Shown one piece after another: positions 1 through 5,743 of a stretch of 6,231 nt of DNA. Source of the stretch: CAYFXA01 sp964347135 (GTDB lineage Bacteria; Patescibacteriota; Microgenomatia; PFEM01; JAHIFH01); contig CAYFXA010000004.1 of assembly GCA_964347135.1 (NCBI GenBank), positions 1-6,231 on the forward strand, in the 5' to 3' direction. A program made the position numbers and the translations under genes. The number at the start of each line of letters is the position of its first letter. The first letter of the stretch is position 1. The notes under the pieces are model-generated. The model was not told where the DNA came from. It did not search any database and worked only from the letters and a program-made list of their open reading frames with translations.

Positions 1-621
1 TTTTGTTATAATCGCGATTTGGTTTTGAATCCTAGGAAATTGCCTCGTATTCCGGAAAAGAAAATTTTAACTGATTTGGAGAAAAGAAAAAAATGGGTGG
101 ATGGTGTTGTTATTACCGGAGGAGAGCCGATTCTCCATTCGGAATTAGAAAAGTTTATCGGCAAGATTAAAAAATTGGTCTTTGAAGTCAAACTTCATAC
201 TAATGGCGCTTCGCCTTCAACGCTTCAAAAGTTTTTAAAGAAAAACTTGTTTGACTACGTGACTTTGGATATTAAGGCACCGCTGGATAAGAGTTATGCG
301 GTAGCAATAGGAAAAAAGAAGTTTGATCCAGCGATAATTATTGAGACAATTGGAATTCTTTTAAAATCCAAAATTCCTTTTGAATTACGAACAACGATTG
401 TGCCAGGGATTCACGATAAAAAGACACTGGTTTTAGAAGCAAAACAGTTAAAAAAAACAGTTGGTAAAAAGAAAATACCTTGGTTTTGGCAAGGTTTTCA
501 ACCGAAAAATTGCCTTGATCCTAAGTTTGAAAAGAAAAAGCCTTATAAAAAAGAGAAATTAGAAGATTTTTTAAAAGTGGTCAAAAGATATTATTCTAAA
601 GTAGAATTAAGAAAGGAATAA
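1..621 (+). CDS. Radical-SAM activase, anaerobic ribonucleotide reductase activating type (5' partial)
   Basis: This is the C-terminal part of a radical S-adenosylmethionine enzyme, most like the NrdG2-type protein that installs the glycyl radical on anaerobic ribonucleoside-triphosphate reductase in the cytoplasm. The frame is open from base 1. Its second codon is a cysteine in the context FCYNRDLV, which matches the end of the family's CxxxCxxC iron-sulfur motif, so the first two cysteines and the true start lie left of the window. The TTG at 19 is not the start. The SAM-binding GGEP motif is at 118-129, followed by KLHTNGA and LDIKAP, both typical of this family. The remaining 206 residues fit a protein of roughly 230. 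It ends with TAA one base before the next gene, so the two are probably co-transcribed. Other radical-SAM activases share these motifs, so the exact substrate is inferred. Confidence 0.8.
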   Translation, partial: FCYNRDLVLNPRKLPRIPEKKILTDLEKRKKWVDGVVITGGEPILHSELEKFIGKIKKLVFEVKLHTNGASPSTLQKFLKKNLFDYVTLDIKAPLDKSYAVAIGKKKFDPAIIIETIGILLKSKIPFELRTTIVPGIHDKKTLVLEAKQLKKTVGKKKIPWFWQGFQPKNCLDPKFEKKKPYKKEKLEDFLKVVKRYYSKVELRKE

Positions 622-622
622 T

Positions 623-853
623 ATGGAGAGTATTAAGCTAGGTAAATATAAGCACTACAAAGGAAAGATGTATGAAGTGATAGGACTAGCAAGGCACAGC
701 GAGACATTGGAAAAGTTGGTGGTTTATCAACAGCTTTATAAAAGTAAGTTTCCAAAAGGAACTTTGTGGGTGAGACCAAAAGAAATGTTTTTTGAAGAGG
801 TTAAGATTGGTAACAAGAAAATACCGAGATTTAAATATATTGGTGATAAATAG
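623..853 (+). CDS. DUF1653 domain protein
   Basis: This is a small 76-residue protein that is almost entirely one DUF1653 domain, a family of unknown biochemical role. The signature reads through the whole length: GKYKHYKGKMYEVIGLARH near the N-terminus, then SETLEKLVVYQQLY, LWVRPKEMFFEEV, and RFKYIGD at the C-terminus. The length is normal for the family, and there is no signal peptide or membrane segment, so it is expected to be cytoplasmic. The ATG start is supported by AAAGGA at 612-617, five bases upstream and inside the tail of the preceding gene. With only one base between the two genes they very likely share a transcript, but nothing seen here links this domain functionally to the radical-SAM protein. 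No clear terminator follows it. Confidence 0.85.
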   Translation: MESIKLGKYKHYKGKMYEVIGLARHSETLEKLVVYQQLYKSKFPKGTLWVRPKEMFFEEVKIGNKKIPRFKYIGDK

Positions 854-867
854 CTTAATTATCCTTC

Positions 868-896
868 TTTAATTCAAACATTCCATATACTATAAT
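868..896 (+). promoter_or_regulatory. Promoter for the 906-3589 operon, giving an almost leaderless mRNA
   Basis: A perfect TATAAT lies at 891-896. The best -35 candidate with a 17-base spacer is TTTAAT at 868-873, which matches the consensus at only three of six places. Transcription would start near A903, only about three bases before the ATG at 906, so the message would be essentially leaderless. No Shine-Dalgarno sequence precedes that ATG, which agrees with this reading. The -10 box is well supported; the -35 is weak. Confidence 0.55.
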
Positions 897-905
897 AATT
901 CCAGT

Positions 906-1253
906 ATGGCTCTGCCCGAACCAAAAAAAACTTTAGTCTCCGAAAGAGAAAAAATCCCGATTGTTGAAAGAAAAGAAGGAGAAATTAAGCCTGAGGTTAA
1001 AGACTATATTACCAAAGTAGAAACAGCCACGGAAATAGATTTGCCCCAGCCCATTACTGATGACCAGGGTCAAGTAGTGGCTGATGACATTACCCCAAGG
1101 AAAGTGGTGATTAAGCTGCCCTTAACCGAAGCAGAGATAAAACGGGGTTTGCATTACAAAATTGTTGACTCACTCCGTTGGTTAGCAGAATGGTGCCGGC
1201 GTTTAGTTAAAATTACCCAAGGGAAATTCATTTATCAGGGAGCAAAGAAATGA
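906..1253 (+). CDS. Unknown small protein, partner of the VirD4-like ATPase
   Basis: I do not recognise a named family for this 115-residue protein. The first two thirds are rich in charged residues and prolines (PEPKK, KPEV, LPQPITDD), suggesting a flexible or extended region. The C-terminal third looks folded: a segment KVVIKLPLTEAEIKRG leads into a helix with aromatic and basic residues (SLRWLAEWCRRLVK). There is no signal peptide or membrane segment, so it should be cytoplasmic or bound to the inner face of the membrane. Its stop overlaps the start of the ATPase gene (ATGA at 1250-1253), which implies translational coupling and a likely physical or functional partnership. The start lacks a Shine-Dalgarno sequence and sits about ten bases after a TATAAT box. 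An adaptor or accessory factor for the ATPase is the natural inference, without direct evidence. Confidence 0.75.
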   Translation: MALPEPKKTLVSEREKIPIVERKEGEIKPEVKDYITKVETATEIDLPQPITDDQGQVVADDITPRKVVIKLPLTEAEIKRGLHYKIVDSLRWLAEWCRRLVKITQGKFIYQGAKK

Positions 1254-3589
1254 CGGGTCCTTTAGCTGAATTGTTCTCACAAGCGAGCTACTTTCTTTTT
1301 ATTCTAGTCGCCATTGGCTTTATTTTACTGGCCTTGTTGGGACTTTTTTATGGTTTGATACTTTTTCTTCGCCACTCCCGTCGAGAAGAACAGTCTTTGT
1401 CTTATGTTCTTCTCCAAATCGCTTTGCCCGCTGACAATGAGATTAAGATTGATGCTGCTGAGCAGATGTTCGCCTCTCTTCATTCAATTAAAAAAGGCGG
1501 CTGGTTTCAGTTTTTCAAGACCCAACCTCACTTGTCTTTTGAAATCGTTGCCAAGCACGAAGACATTCGTTTTTATGTGTCTGTTCCTGAGAAATTTCAA
1601 GACATGGTGGAGAAGCAAATTCATGGTGCTTATCCTGATGCGGAAATTACCCAGGTTCAGGAATACAATATTTTTTCTGAGAAAGGAAAGATTGCTTTTA
1701 CCGAATTGGGGATGAGAGGTGCTTCTTATTTCCCCATCAAGGTTTACAAAGATTTGCCCACCGATCCTTTGTCTGCCACCACCGCCGCTCTAGCTAAAAT
1801 GGGTAAAGATGAGGGAGCCGCCATTCAAATTTTAATTTCTCCGGCAGATAATAAATGGCGGGGACAGGGCAGAGGTTATATCAGTGCCACTAAAAAAGCA
1901 GAGGCTGACCCTGAGAAAGCAAAATTCAAGGTTGACCCGAAGACCTTAGAGGCAGTTGAGAATAAGTGTTCTAAACCAGGGTTTGCTGCTACTATTCGAA
2001 TCGTTGTTTCTGCGCCGACCCAAGAAGAAGCCGACTCTCATCTGAGTAATATCAAATCAGCTTTTTCTCAATATAATTCTGACCTCAACGGTTTGAAAAC
2101 CAAGAAAATTTGGTTCAAAAAGGGCTTCATGATTGATTTTATTTATCGCTATCAACCAATTTTTCGTCTTTTGGGCAAACAAACAATTCTTAATTCTGAG
2201 GAAATCGCCACCATTTATCATTTTCCCAATAAACAAGTAGAAACACCCCACATTTATTGGCTTTATGCTAAGCGGGCACCCGCTCCTGCTGAGGTGCCTA
2301 AAAAAGGACTTTATTTAGGTAAGAGTACGTATAGAGGACTGAGCCGGCCAGTTTATGTTAGTGATGATGACCGTCGTCGCCACATTTATATTATTGGTAA
2401 AACTGGTACAGGCAAAACCGAAATTTTGCGAGACATGATTCTCCAAGATATTCGAGCTGGTAAAGGAGTTTGTTTGATTGACCCCCATGATTTGGCTGAA
2501 GATTTACTGGCTTATATCCCGCCCGAAAGAGCCGAAGAGGTGATTTATTTTGATCCTTCAGATACCGAACGCCCCATGGGCTTGAATATGCTCGAGGCTC
2601 AGACCGAAGAACAACAGCATTTTATTACTTCTTCAATTATTAACTTAATGTACAAACTCTATGATCCCTATAAAACCGGCATTATTGGCCCCCGATTTGA
2701 GCACGCGATAAGAAACGCGATGCTCACGGTAATGAGTGAATCGGGTAATACTTTTGTGGAAGTGATGCGCTGTTTACAAGACCCCAAGTTTGTTCAAGAA
2801 CTATTACCCAAAGTAAAAGACCCGATTGTTAAGCGTTATTGGACAGACCAAATTGCTCGGACCGCTGACTTCCATAAATCAGAAGTTTTGGATTATATTG
2901 TTTCCAAATTTGGTCGTTTTGTAACGAACAAGATGATGCGAAACATCATTGGTCAGTCAAAATCTTCTTTTGATTTCCGGAAAATCATGGATGAGGGTAA
3001 GATTTTGATTATTAATTTGGCCAAGGGAAAAATAGGGGAGGAGAATTCGAATTTCTTGGGTTTGGTTTTGGTGCCAAGAATTTTAATTGCTGCCATGAGT
3101 CGGGCTGATATTCCAGCTGAAAAGCGACGAGATTTTTATCTTTATGTTGACGAGTTTCAGAATTTTGCTACCCCTGATTTTGCCCAGATTCTTTCTGAGG
3201 CAAGAAAATTCAAACTAAATTTGACGGTCGCTAATCAGTTTATTGGTCAAATGGAGGATGAGGTAAAGAACGCCATTTTCGGTAATGTGGGAACAATAAT
3301 TGCTTTTCGGGTAGGGGTAACCGACGCGAATTATTTGCAACGCGAATTCCAACCCACTTTTGCTGAAGATGATTTGCTTAATATTGATCGTTTCCATGTT
3401 TATATCAAGACGATTGTTAAGAATGAACCAATACCCGCTTTTTCAATGGACTTAACCAAAAACATTAAGGTCCAGCAAAAACAAGCCAACCCCAAAGTGG
3501 CAGAGATGATTAAGCAACTCTCGCGTTTGAAATACGGAAAAGACAAGGAAATTGTCGAGTCGGACGTTGCTCAAAGGGCTCGACTTTAG
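1250..3589 (+). CDS. Membrane-anchored VirD4/TraG-like ATPase (type IV secretion DNA-binding family)
   Basis: This 779-residue protein resembles the VirD4/TraD/TraG coupling ATPases that pump DNA or protein through the membrane. One transmembrane helix spans about residues 14-40 and is followed by basic residues (RHSRR), which places the large body in the cytoplasm. Residues about 45-330 are unlike classical VirD4 and may hold two related alpha/beta modules, seen at RFYVSVPEKF and ATIRIVVSAPTQEEA. The motor domain carries Walker A GKTGTGKT at 383-390, Walker B LYVDEF with D634 and E635, and a following ANQFIGQM that fits the sensor region. The IINLAKGKIGEENSNF stretch and the Walker B surroundings match the TraD/TraG C-terminal region. 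Its ATG overlaps the upstream stop by four bases. No relaxase, VirB4 or pilus gene is visible nearby. A HerA/DUF87-type translocase is the main alternative. Confidence 0.85.
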   Translation: MTGPLAELFSQASYFLFILVAIGFILLALLGLFYGLILFLRHSRREEQSLSYVLLQIALPADNEIKIDAAEQMFASLHSIKKGGWFQFFKTQPHLSFEIVAKHEDIRFYVSVPEKFQDMVEKQIHGAYPDAEITQVQEYNIFSEKGKIAFTELGMRGASYFPIKVYKDLPTDPLSATTAALAKMGKDEGAAIQILISPADNKWRGQGRGYISATKKAEADPEKAKFKVDPKTLEAVENKCSKPGFAATIRIVVSAPTQEEADSHLSNIKSAFSQYNSDLNGLKTKKIWFKKGFMIDFIYRYQPIFRLLGKQTILNSEEIATIYHFPNKQVETPHIYWLYAKRAPAPAEVPKKGLYLGKSTYRGLSRPVYVSDDDRRRHIYIIGKTGTGKTEILRDMILQDIRAGKGVCLIDPHDLAEDLLAYIPPERAEEVIYFDPSDTERPMGLNMLEAQTEEQQHFITSSIINLMYKLYDPYKTGIIGPRFEHAIRNAMLTVMSESGNTFVEVMRCLQDPKFVQELLPKVKDPIVKRYWTDQIARTADFHKSEVLDYIVSKFGRFVTNKMMRNIIGQSKSSFDFRKIMDEGKILIINLAKGKIGEENSNFLGLVLVPRILIAAMSRADIPAEKRRDFYLYVDEFQNFATPDFAQILSEARKFKLNLTVANQFIGQMEDEVKNAIFGNVGTIIAFRVGVTDANYLQREFQPTFAEDDLLNIDRFHVYIKTIVKNEPIPAFSMDLTKNIKVQQKQANPKVAEMIKQLSRLKYGKDKEIVESDVAQRARL

Positions 3590-3665
3590 CTTCAAAATTT
3601 GCCTTTTCCTCCATAAATCAGTACAATTGAATTATTATCTCTAAATTAGTTTTCAATGGTTCATT

Positions 3666-4337
3666 ATGGCTAGAGTTAAAGACAGACAAAAGGCTTTAGA
3701 ACTCAGGCTAAAGAAAAAAATGAGCTATAGTCAAATAAAAAAAACACTTGGTGTTAGCAAGAGCACTTTAAGTTATTGGCTGAGAGATTACCCATTGAGT
3801 AAAAAAAGAATTGACGAGCTTCGGGGTCAGAACGAGACAAGGATAGAAAAATATAGAAAAACTATGAGAAAGAAGCGAGAAGAAAGATTGAGGAGATACT
3901 GTAGAGAAGAAAAGCGAAAATGGTTACCTCTTTCTAAAAGAGAATTTTTCATTGCTGGACTTTTTCTTTACTGGGGAGAAGGAGGGAAAGCTATTCGCCA
4001 CACTGTTAGTTTAAATAATACTGATCCACAAGTGATGAAATTTATATTACATTGGTTAATTGAGGCACTCGAAATACCTGAAAAAAAAATTAGAGTCTAT
4101 CTTCATCTGTATAGTGATATGGATGTTAAGGAAGAGATGAAGTTTTGGAGCAATGAATTAAAAATTCCTCTCTCGAGATTTAATAAGCCATATATCAAAA
4201 AAAGTAAAAAAGCAGACATTGATCATAGAGGGTTTGGCCATGGAACGTGTGGTTTATTAGTGCACGATACTAGGTTAAAAGAACGGATTTTAATGGGGAT
4301 CAAAGCAATTGCTGATTACTATGGGGAAATGATATAA
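3666..4337 (+). CDS. Helix-turn-helix protein with possible LAGLIDADG-like core
   Basis: This 223-residue protein has three visible parts. Residues 19-41 form a helix-turn-helix of the resolvase or transposase type (MSYSQIKKTLGVSKSTLSYW). Residues about 45-88 are a very basic, helical linker. Residues 92-223 form a core with FFIAGLFLYWGEGGK, NNTDP at 117-121, a predicted strand KIRVYLHL, and FGHGTCGLLVHD near the end. The AGL-x-x-YWGEG pattern recalls LAGLIDADG folds, as in homing endonucleases and WhiA-type regulators, but it has two extra residues and the assignment is tentative. Arginine codons are mostly AGA/AGG (17 of 22), unlike the ATPase gene, which may mean transfer. There is no Shine-Dalgarno sequence; TATTAT at 3633-3638 is a possible -10 box with no good -35. 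It could be a DNA-binding regulator or a nuclease. Confidence 0.7.
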   Translation: MARVKDRQKALELRLKKKMSYSQIKKTLGVSKSTLSYWLRDYPLSKKRIDELRGQNETRIEKYRKTMRKKREERLRRYCREEKRKWLPLSKREFFIAGLFLYWGEGGKAIRHTVSLNNTDPQVMKFILHWLIEALEIPEKKIRVYLHLYSDMDVKEEMKFWSNELKIPLSRFNKPYIKKSKKADIDHRGFGHGTCGLLVHDTRLKERILMGIKAIADYYGEMI

Positions 4338-4338
4338 T
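4309..4338 (+). promoter_or_regulatory. Promoter for tRNA-Ile inside the end of the HTH gene
   Basis: A perfect TATAAT at 4333-4338 lies 15 bases before the mature tRNA 5' end, with TTGCTG at 4309-4314 as a partial -35 at an 18-base spacing. Transcription would start near 4345, leaving a leader of about nine bases for RNase P to remove. The -10 box contains the TAA stop codon (4335-4337) of the upstream gene. Read-through from that gene is an alternative source of the tRNA. Confidence 0.5.
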
Positions 4339-4353
4339 AAGAAGGCTAAATCG

Positions 4354-4425
4354 GGGCCTGTAGTTCAACGGTAAGAACAGGTTTCTTATAAAGACCAGAC
4401 GAAGGTTCAACTCCTTCCGGGCCCA
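4354..4425 (+). tRNA. tRNA-Ile, anticodon UAU
   Basis: A complete cloverleaf of 72 bases can be drawn. The acceptor stem pairs GGGCCTG (4354-4360) with CGGGCCC (4418-4424) with one G-T wobble. The D stem pairs GTTC with GAAC around an eight-base loop containing GG. The anticodon stem GGTTT pairs with AGACC, and its loop CTTATAA puts TAT (4387-4389) at positions 34-36. The T stem GAAGG pairs with CCTTC around TTCAACT. Isoleucine identity features are present: A73, the C4-G69 pair, U12-A23, and A37/A38 in the loop. CCA is not encoded; the sequence continues CTA, so the end must be added by an enzyme. Position 15-48 is A-C rather than the usual purine-pyrimidine Levitt pair. The UAU anticodon reads AUA directly, unlike the usual lysidine-modified CAU tRNA. 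Confidence 0.9.
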
Positions 4426-4427
4426 CT

Positions 4428-4455
4428 AAAAAACCGCCATCTTGGCGGCCTTTTT
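4428..4455. terminator. Bidirectional intrinsic terminator between the tRNA and the recombinase gene
   Basis: A perfect six-base-pair stem, CCGCCA (4434-4439) with TGGCGG (4443-4448), closes a three-base loop. On the plus strand it is followed by CC and then five T at 4451-4455, ending the tRNA transcript. On the minus strand the stem is followed directly by six T (the A run at 4428-4433), which suits the end of the recombinase gene whose stop is 20 bases away. One hairpin can thus serve both convergent transcripts. Confidence 0.85.
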
Positions 4456-4475
4456 GTATTTAGATTTAGTTCGAT

Positions 4476-5339
4476 TTATAACTCTTCCAACTTTACTTTT
4501 TCTTCTGCCTTTTCGCCAATTAAATCCAAATATTTTTCCGTTGTTGAAAGACGCTTGTGACCCACTAAGCGCTGAACCGTGGTAACCGAAGTGCCGGAAG
4601 TGAGTTGGTGAACAATAAAGGTATGGCGTAAATCATTAACCGTTGCCTTTTTAATTCCCGCAATTCGGAAGTAGCGACTAATTGAAGCTCGAATGTTCCT
4701 AACTAAAACAGGACGGCCAGTTTTAGTAACAAAAACCGCCCGACTCTTGGTTTTTGGTCGGACTTCAAAGTAACGATCAAGAGCTCTTTTAGCAGGCTGA
4801 TTAAGAGGAACGGTTCTTTCGGGATGGGATTCATAAGACCGGACACGAATTTCCCTTTCACCGATATCATCAAGTTCCAATCTGGCGAGTTCGCCAATTC
4901 GCAAACCGGTTTGAAGAAAAATTTCAATAATCGCCGCCATTCTGGGGTCATCTCGGCAGGCATCTCGTAGAGCCCGATATTCCATTTTGGTGAGAACCCG
5001 CGGCGGTTGAATTTCGTATTTGGGATGTTCAACCGAAGCAGCTGGGTCTTGGTCAATAAGGCCTTTTTCTTTGAAGTAGCGGAAAAAGGTTTTTAAAGAG
5101 TTAAGTTTTCGGGAAACTGATTTTTTCGTGTATTTTTGTTTATCGAGGTAGTCCTTAAACTCCTCTATCATTTCTTGAGAAACGGAGGTAATTTGAGTAA
5201 TTTGTTTTTTGCTAAGGAAGTCAACGAACTGCCCGATGTCCGCCCCATATGCTAAAATGGTGGATGTAGCTTTGCCACTGTTTTTGAGGTAATCAATAAA
5301 ATTTTTGTGGGCAGTTGTTAGCGATTTATCGTCAGCCAT
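4476..5339 (-). CDS. Xer-type tyrosine recombinase with altered active site
   Basis: This 287-residue protein is a tyrosine recombinase of the XerC/XerD and integrase superfamily. Residues about 6-92 form the SAM-like N-terminal DNA-binding domain (NFIDYLKNSGKATSTILAY onward), and residues about 115-287 form the catalytic domain. Seen active-site residues are R147 in TGLRIGEL, R238 in NDLRH, H261 in LVGHKRLS and the nucleophile Y270 in EKYLDL. Two usual residues are absent: the first His of HxxR is N235, and the beta-hairpin reads VRSYESHPERTVPL where GKGxKER with a catalytic Lys is normal. The ATG at 5339 is chosen because a TTG start at 5387 would place 16 codons over the promoter. There is no Shine-Dalgarno sequence, and the leader is about 13 bases. 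It may be the chromosomal dimer-resolution enzyme or an element integrase; the altered residues favour neither with certainty. Confidence 0.85.
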   Translation of the reverse strand: MADDKSLTTAHKNFIDYLKNSGKATSTILAYGADIGQFVDFLSKKQITQITSVSQEMIEEFKDYLDKQKYTKKSVSRKLNSLKTFFRYFKEKGLIDQDPAASVEHPKYEIQPPRVLTKMEYRALRDACRDDPRMAAIIEIFLQTGLRIGELARLELDDIGEREIRVRSYESHPERTVPLNQPAKRALDRYFEVRPKTKSRAVFVTKTGRPVLVRNIRASISRYFRIAGIKKATVNDLRHTFIVHQLTSGTSVTTVQRLVGHKRLSTTEKYLDLIGEKAEEKVKLEEL

Positions 5340-5358
5340 GATTGGAATTATCAATCCC

Positions 5359-5387
5359 ATAATAACACCTATAGGAAGGAGTGTCAA
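5359..5387 (-). promoter_or_regulatory. Near-consensus promoter of the recombinase gene
   Basis: Reading the minus strand, a perfect TTGACA (5382-5387) is followed by exactly 17 bases and TATTAT (5359-5364), five of six matches to the -10 consensus. Transcription would start near 5352, about 13 bases before the ATG at 5339. This is the strongest promoter match in the window. Its spacer contains the Shine-Dalgarno-like AGGAAGGAG of the divergent gene on the other strand, so the two genes share this short control region. Confidence 0.85.
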
Positions 5388-5393
5388 CTAGGA
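5373..5393 (+). promoter_or_regulatory. Ribosome-binding region of the DivIC/FtsB-like gene
   Basis: AGGAAGGAG lies at 5373-5381 and a second AGGA at 5390-5393. The long purine run is 14 bases from the ATG at 5396, which is long, and the second is only two bases from it, which is short. A GTG at 5381 is four bases from the first AGGA but begins inside the run itself. ATG is preferred, adding or losing only five residues, but the choice is not firm. CATAAT at 5358-5363 could be the -10 box for this strand, though no -35 is seen. Confidence 0.45.
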
Positions 5394-5395
5394 AA

Positions 5396-5743
5396 ATGAA
5401 GGTTAATCGCCTCATCAAGATAGTTGTTGTCATCATTGGAATTGGGCTTATAATTAGCCTTTCTAGGAATATTTATCGTCTTCTTAAGGCTGGGGACCAG
5501 GTAAAATTAGCTCAACAGCGCCTTGAAAAGCTGGAAAAAGAACACCAAGAGTTATTGGAAAAAAAAGAATATTATCAATCCGAGGAGTTTATTGAACAAG
5601 AAGCAAGAAATAGACTCAATCTGGGCAAGCCAGGAGAAATGTTAGTGATTTTACCCCCCAATGTTGGTGAAACCGGAGAAATTAGTTCCCCTTCTGCTCC
5701 TGAATTGCCCAATTGGAAGAGGTGGCTGAAGCTGTTTTTTTAG
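5396..5743 (+). CDS. DivIC/FtsB-like septum formation protein
   Basis: This 115-residue bitopic membrane protein has the layout of the DivIC/FtsB family, which links with FtsL/FtsQ partners in the cell-division complex and activates septal wall synthesis. A short basic N-terminus (MKVNRLIK) is followed by one transmembrane helix at about residues 8-24 (IVVVIIGIGLIISL). A coiled coil rich in Leu, Glu and Lys at about 31-64 would lie outside the membrane. The family hallmark follows: FIEQEARNRLNLGKPGEMLVIL, in which the EARxxLxLxKPGE pattern is typical. A proline-rich tail ends in a Trp- and Phe-containing stretch. It diverges from the recombinase gene across 56 bases and converges with the deacetylase gene, overlapping it by four bases. 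A GTG five codons upstream is an alternative start. Confidence 0.85.
   Translation: MKVNRLIKIVVVIIGIGLIISLSRNIYRLLKAGDQVKLAQQRLEKLEKEHQELLEKKEYYQSEEFIEQEARNRLNLGKPGEMLVILPPNVGETGEISSPSAPELPNWKRWLKLFF

Noticed and set aside
19..21. TTG as start of the radical-SAM gene
   Set aside because: The frame is open to base 1 and the codons before it (FCYNRD) continue the family's cysteine motif, so the gene is cut by the window edge.
1251..1253. Recoding of TGA as glycine, as in Gracilibacteria
   Set aside because: TGA here ends the small protein exactly at the ATGA overlap with the next gene, and the genes read normally under the standard code.
1404..1715. Open frame of 103 codons on the plus strand
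   Set aside because: It is a frame shadow inside the ATPase gene, with no start signal or recognisable domain.
2057..2251. Open frame on the minus strand
   Set aside because: It is antisense to the ATPase gene and has no promoter, ribosome site or domain; similar antisense frames at 6-191 and 3215-3397 were rejected for the same reason.
3554..3584. GTCGAG...CTCGAC inverted repeat at the end of the ATPase gene as a terminator
   Set aside because: The six-pair stem has a 19-base loop, lies inside the coding sequence and is followed by only three T.
4401..4425. tRNA 3' end as an attachment site for the adjacent recombinase
   Set aside because: No second copy of this segment is visible in the window, so no attachment pair can be claimed.
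4703..5056. Open frame of 117 codons on the minus strand
   Set aside because: It lies wholly inside the recombinase gene in another frame, and its translation shows no family features.
5340..5387. A longer recombinase starting at TTG 5387 with residues MTLLPIGVIMG
   Set aside because: These codons lie exactly over a near-consensus -35 and -10 promoter, and homologous proteins begin close to the ATG at 5339.
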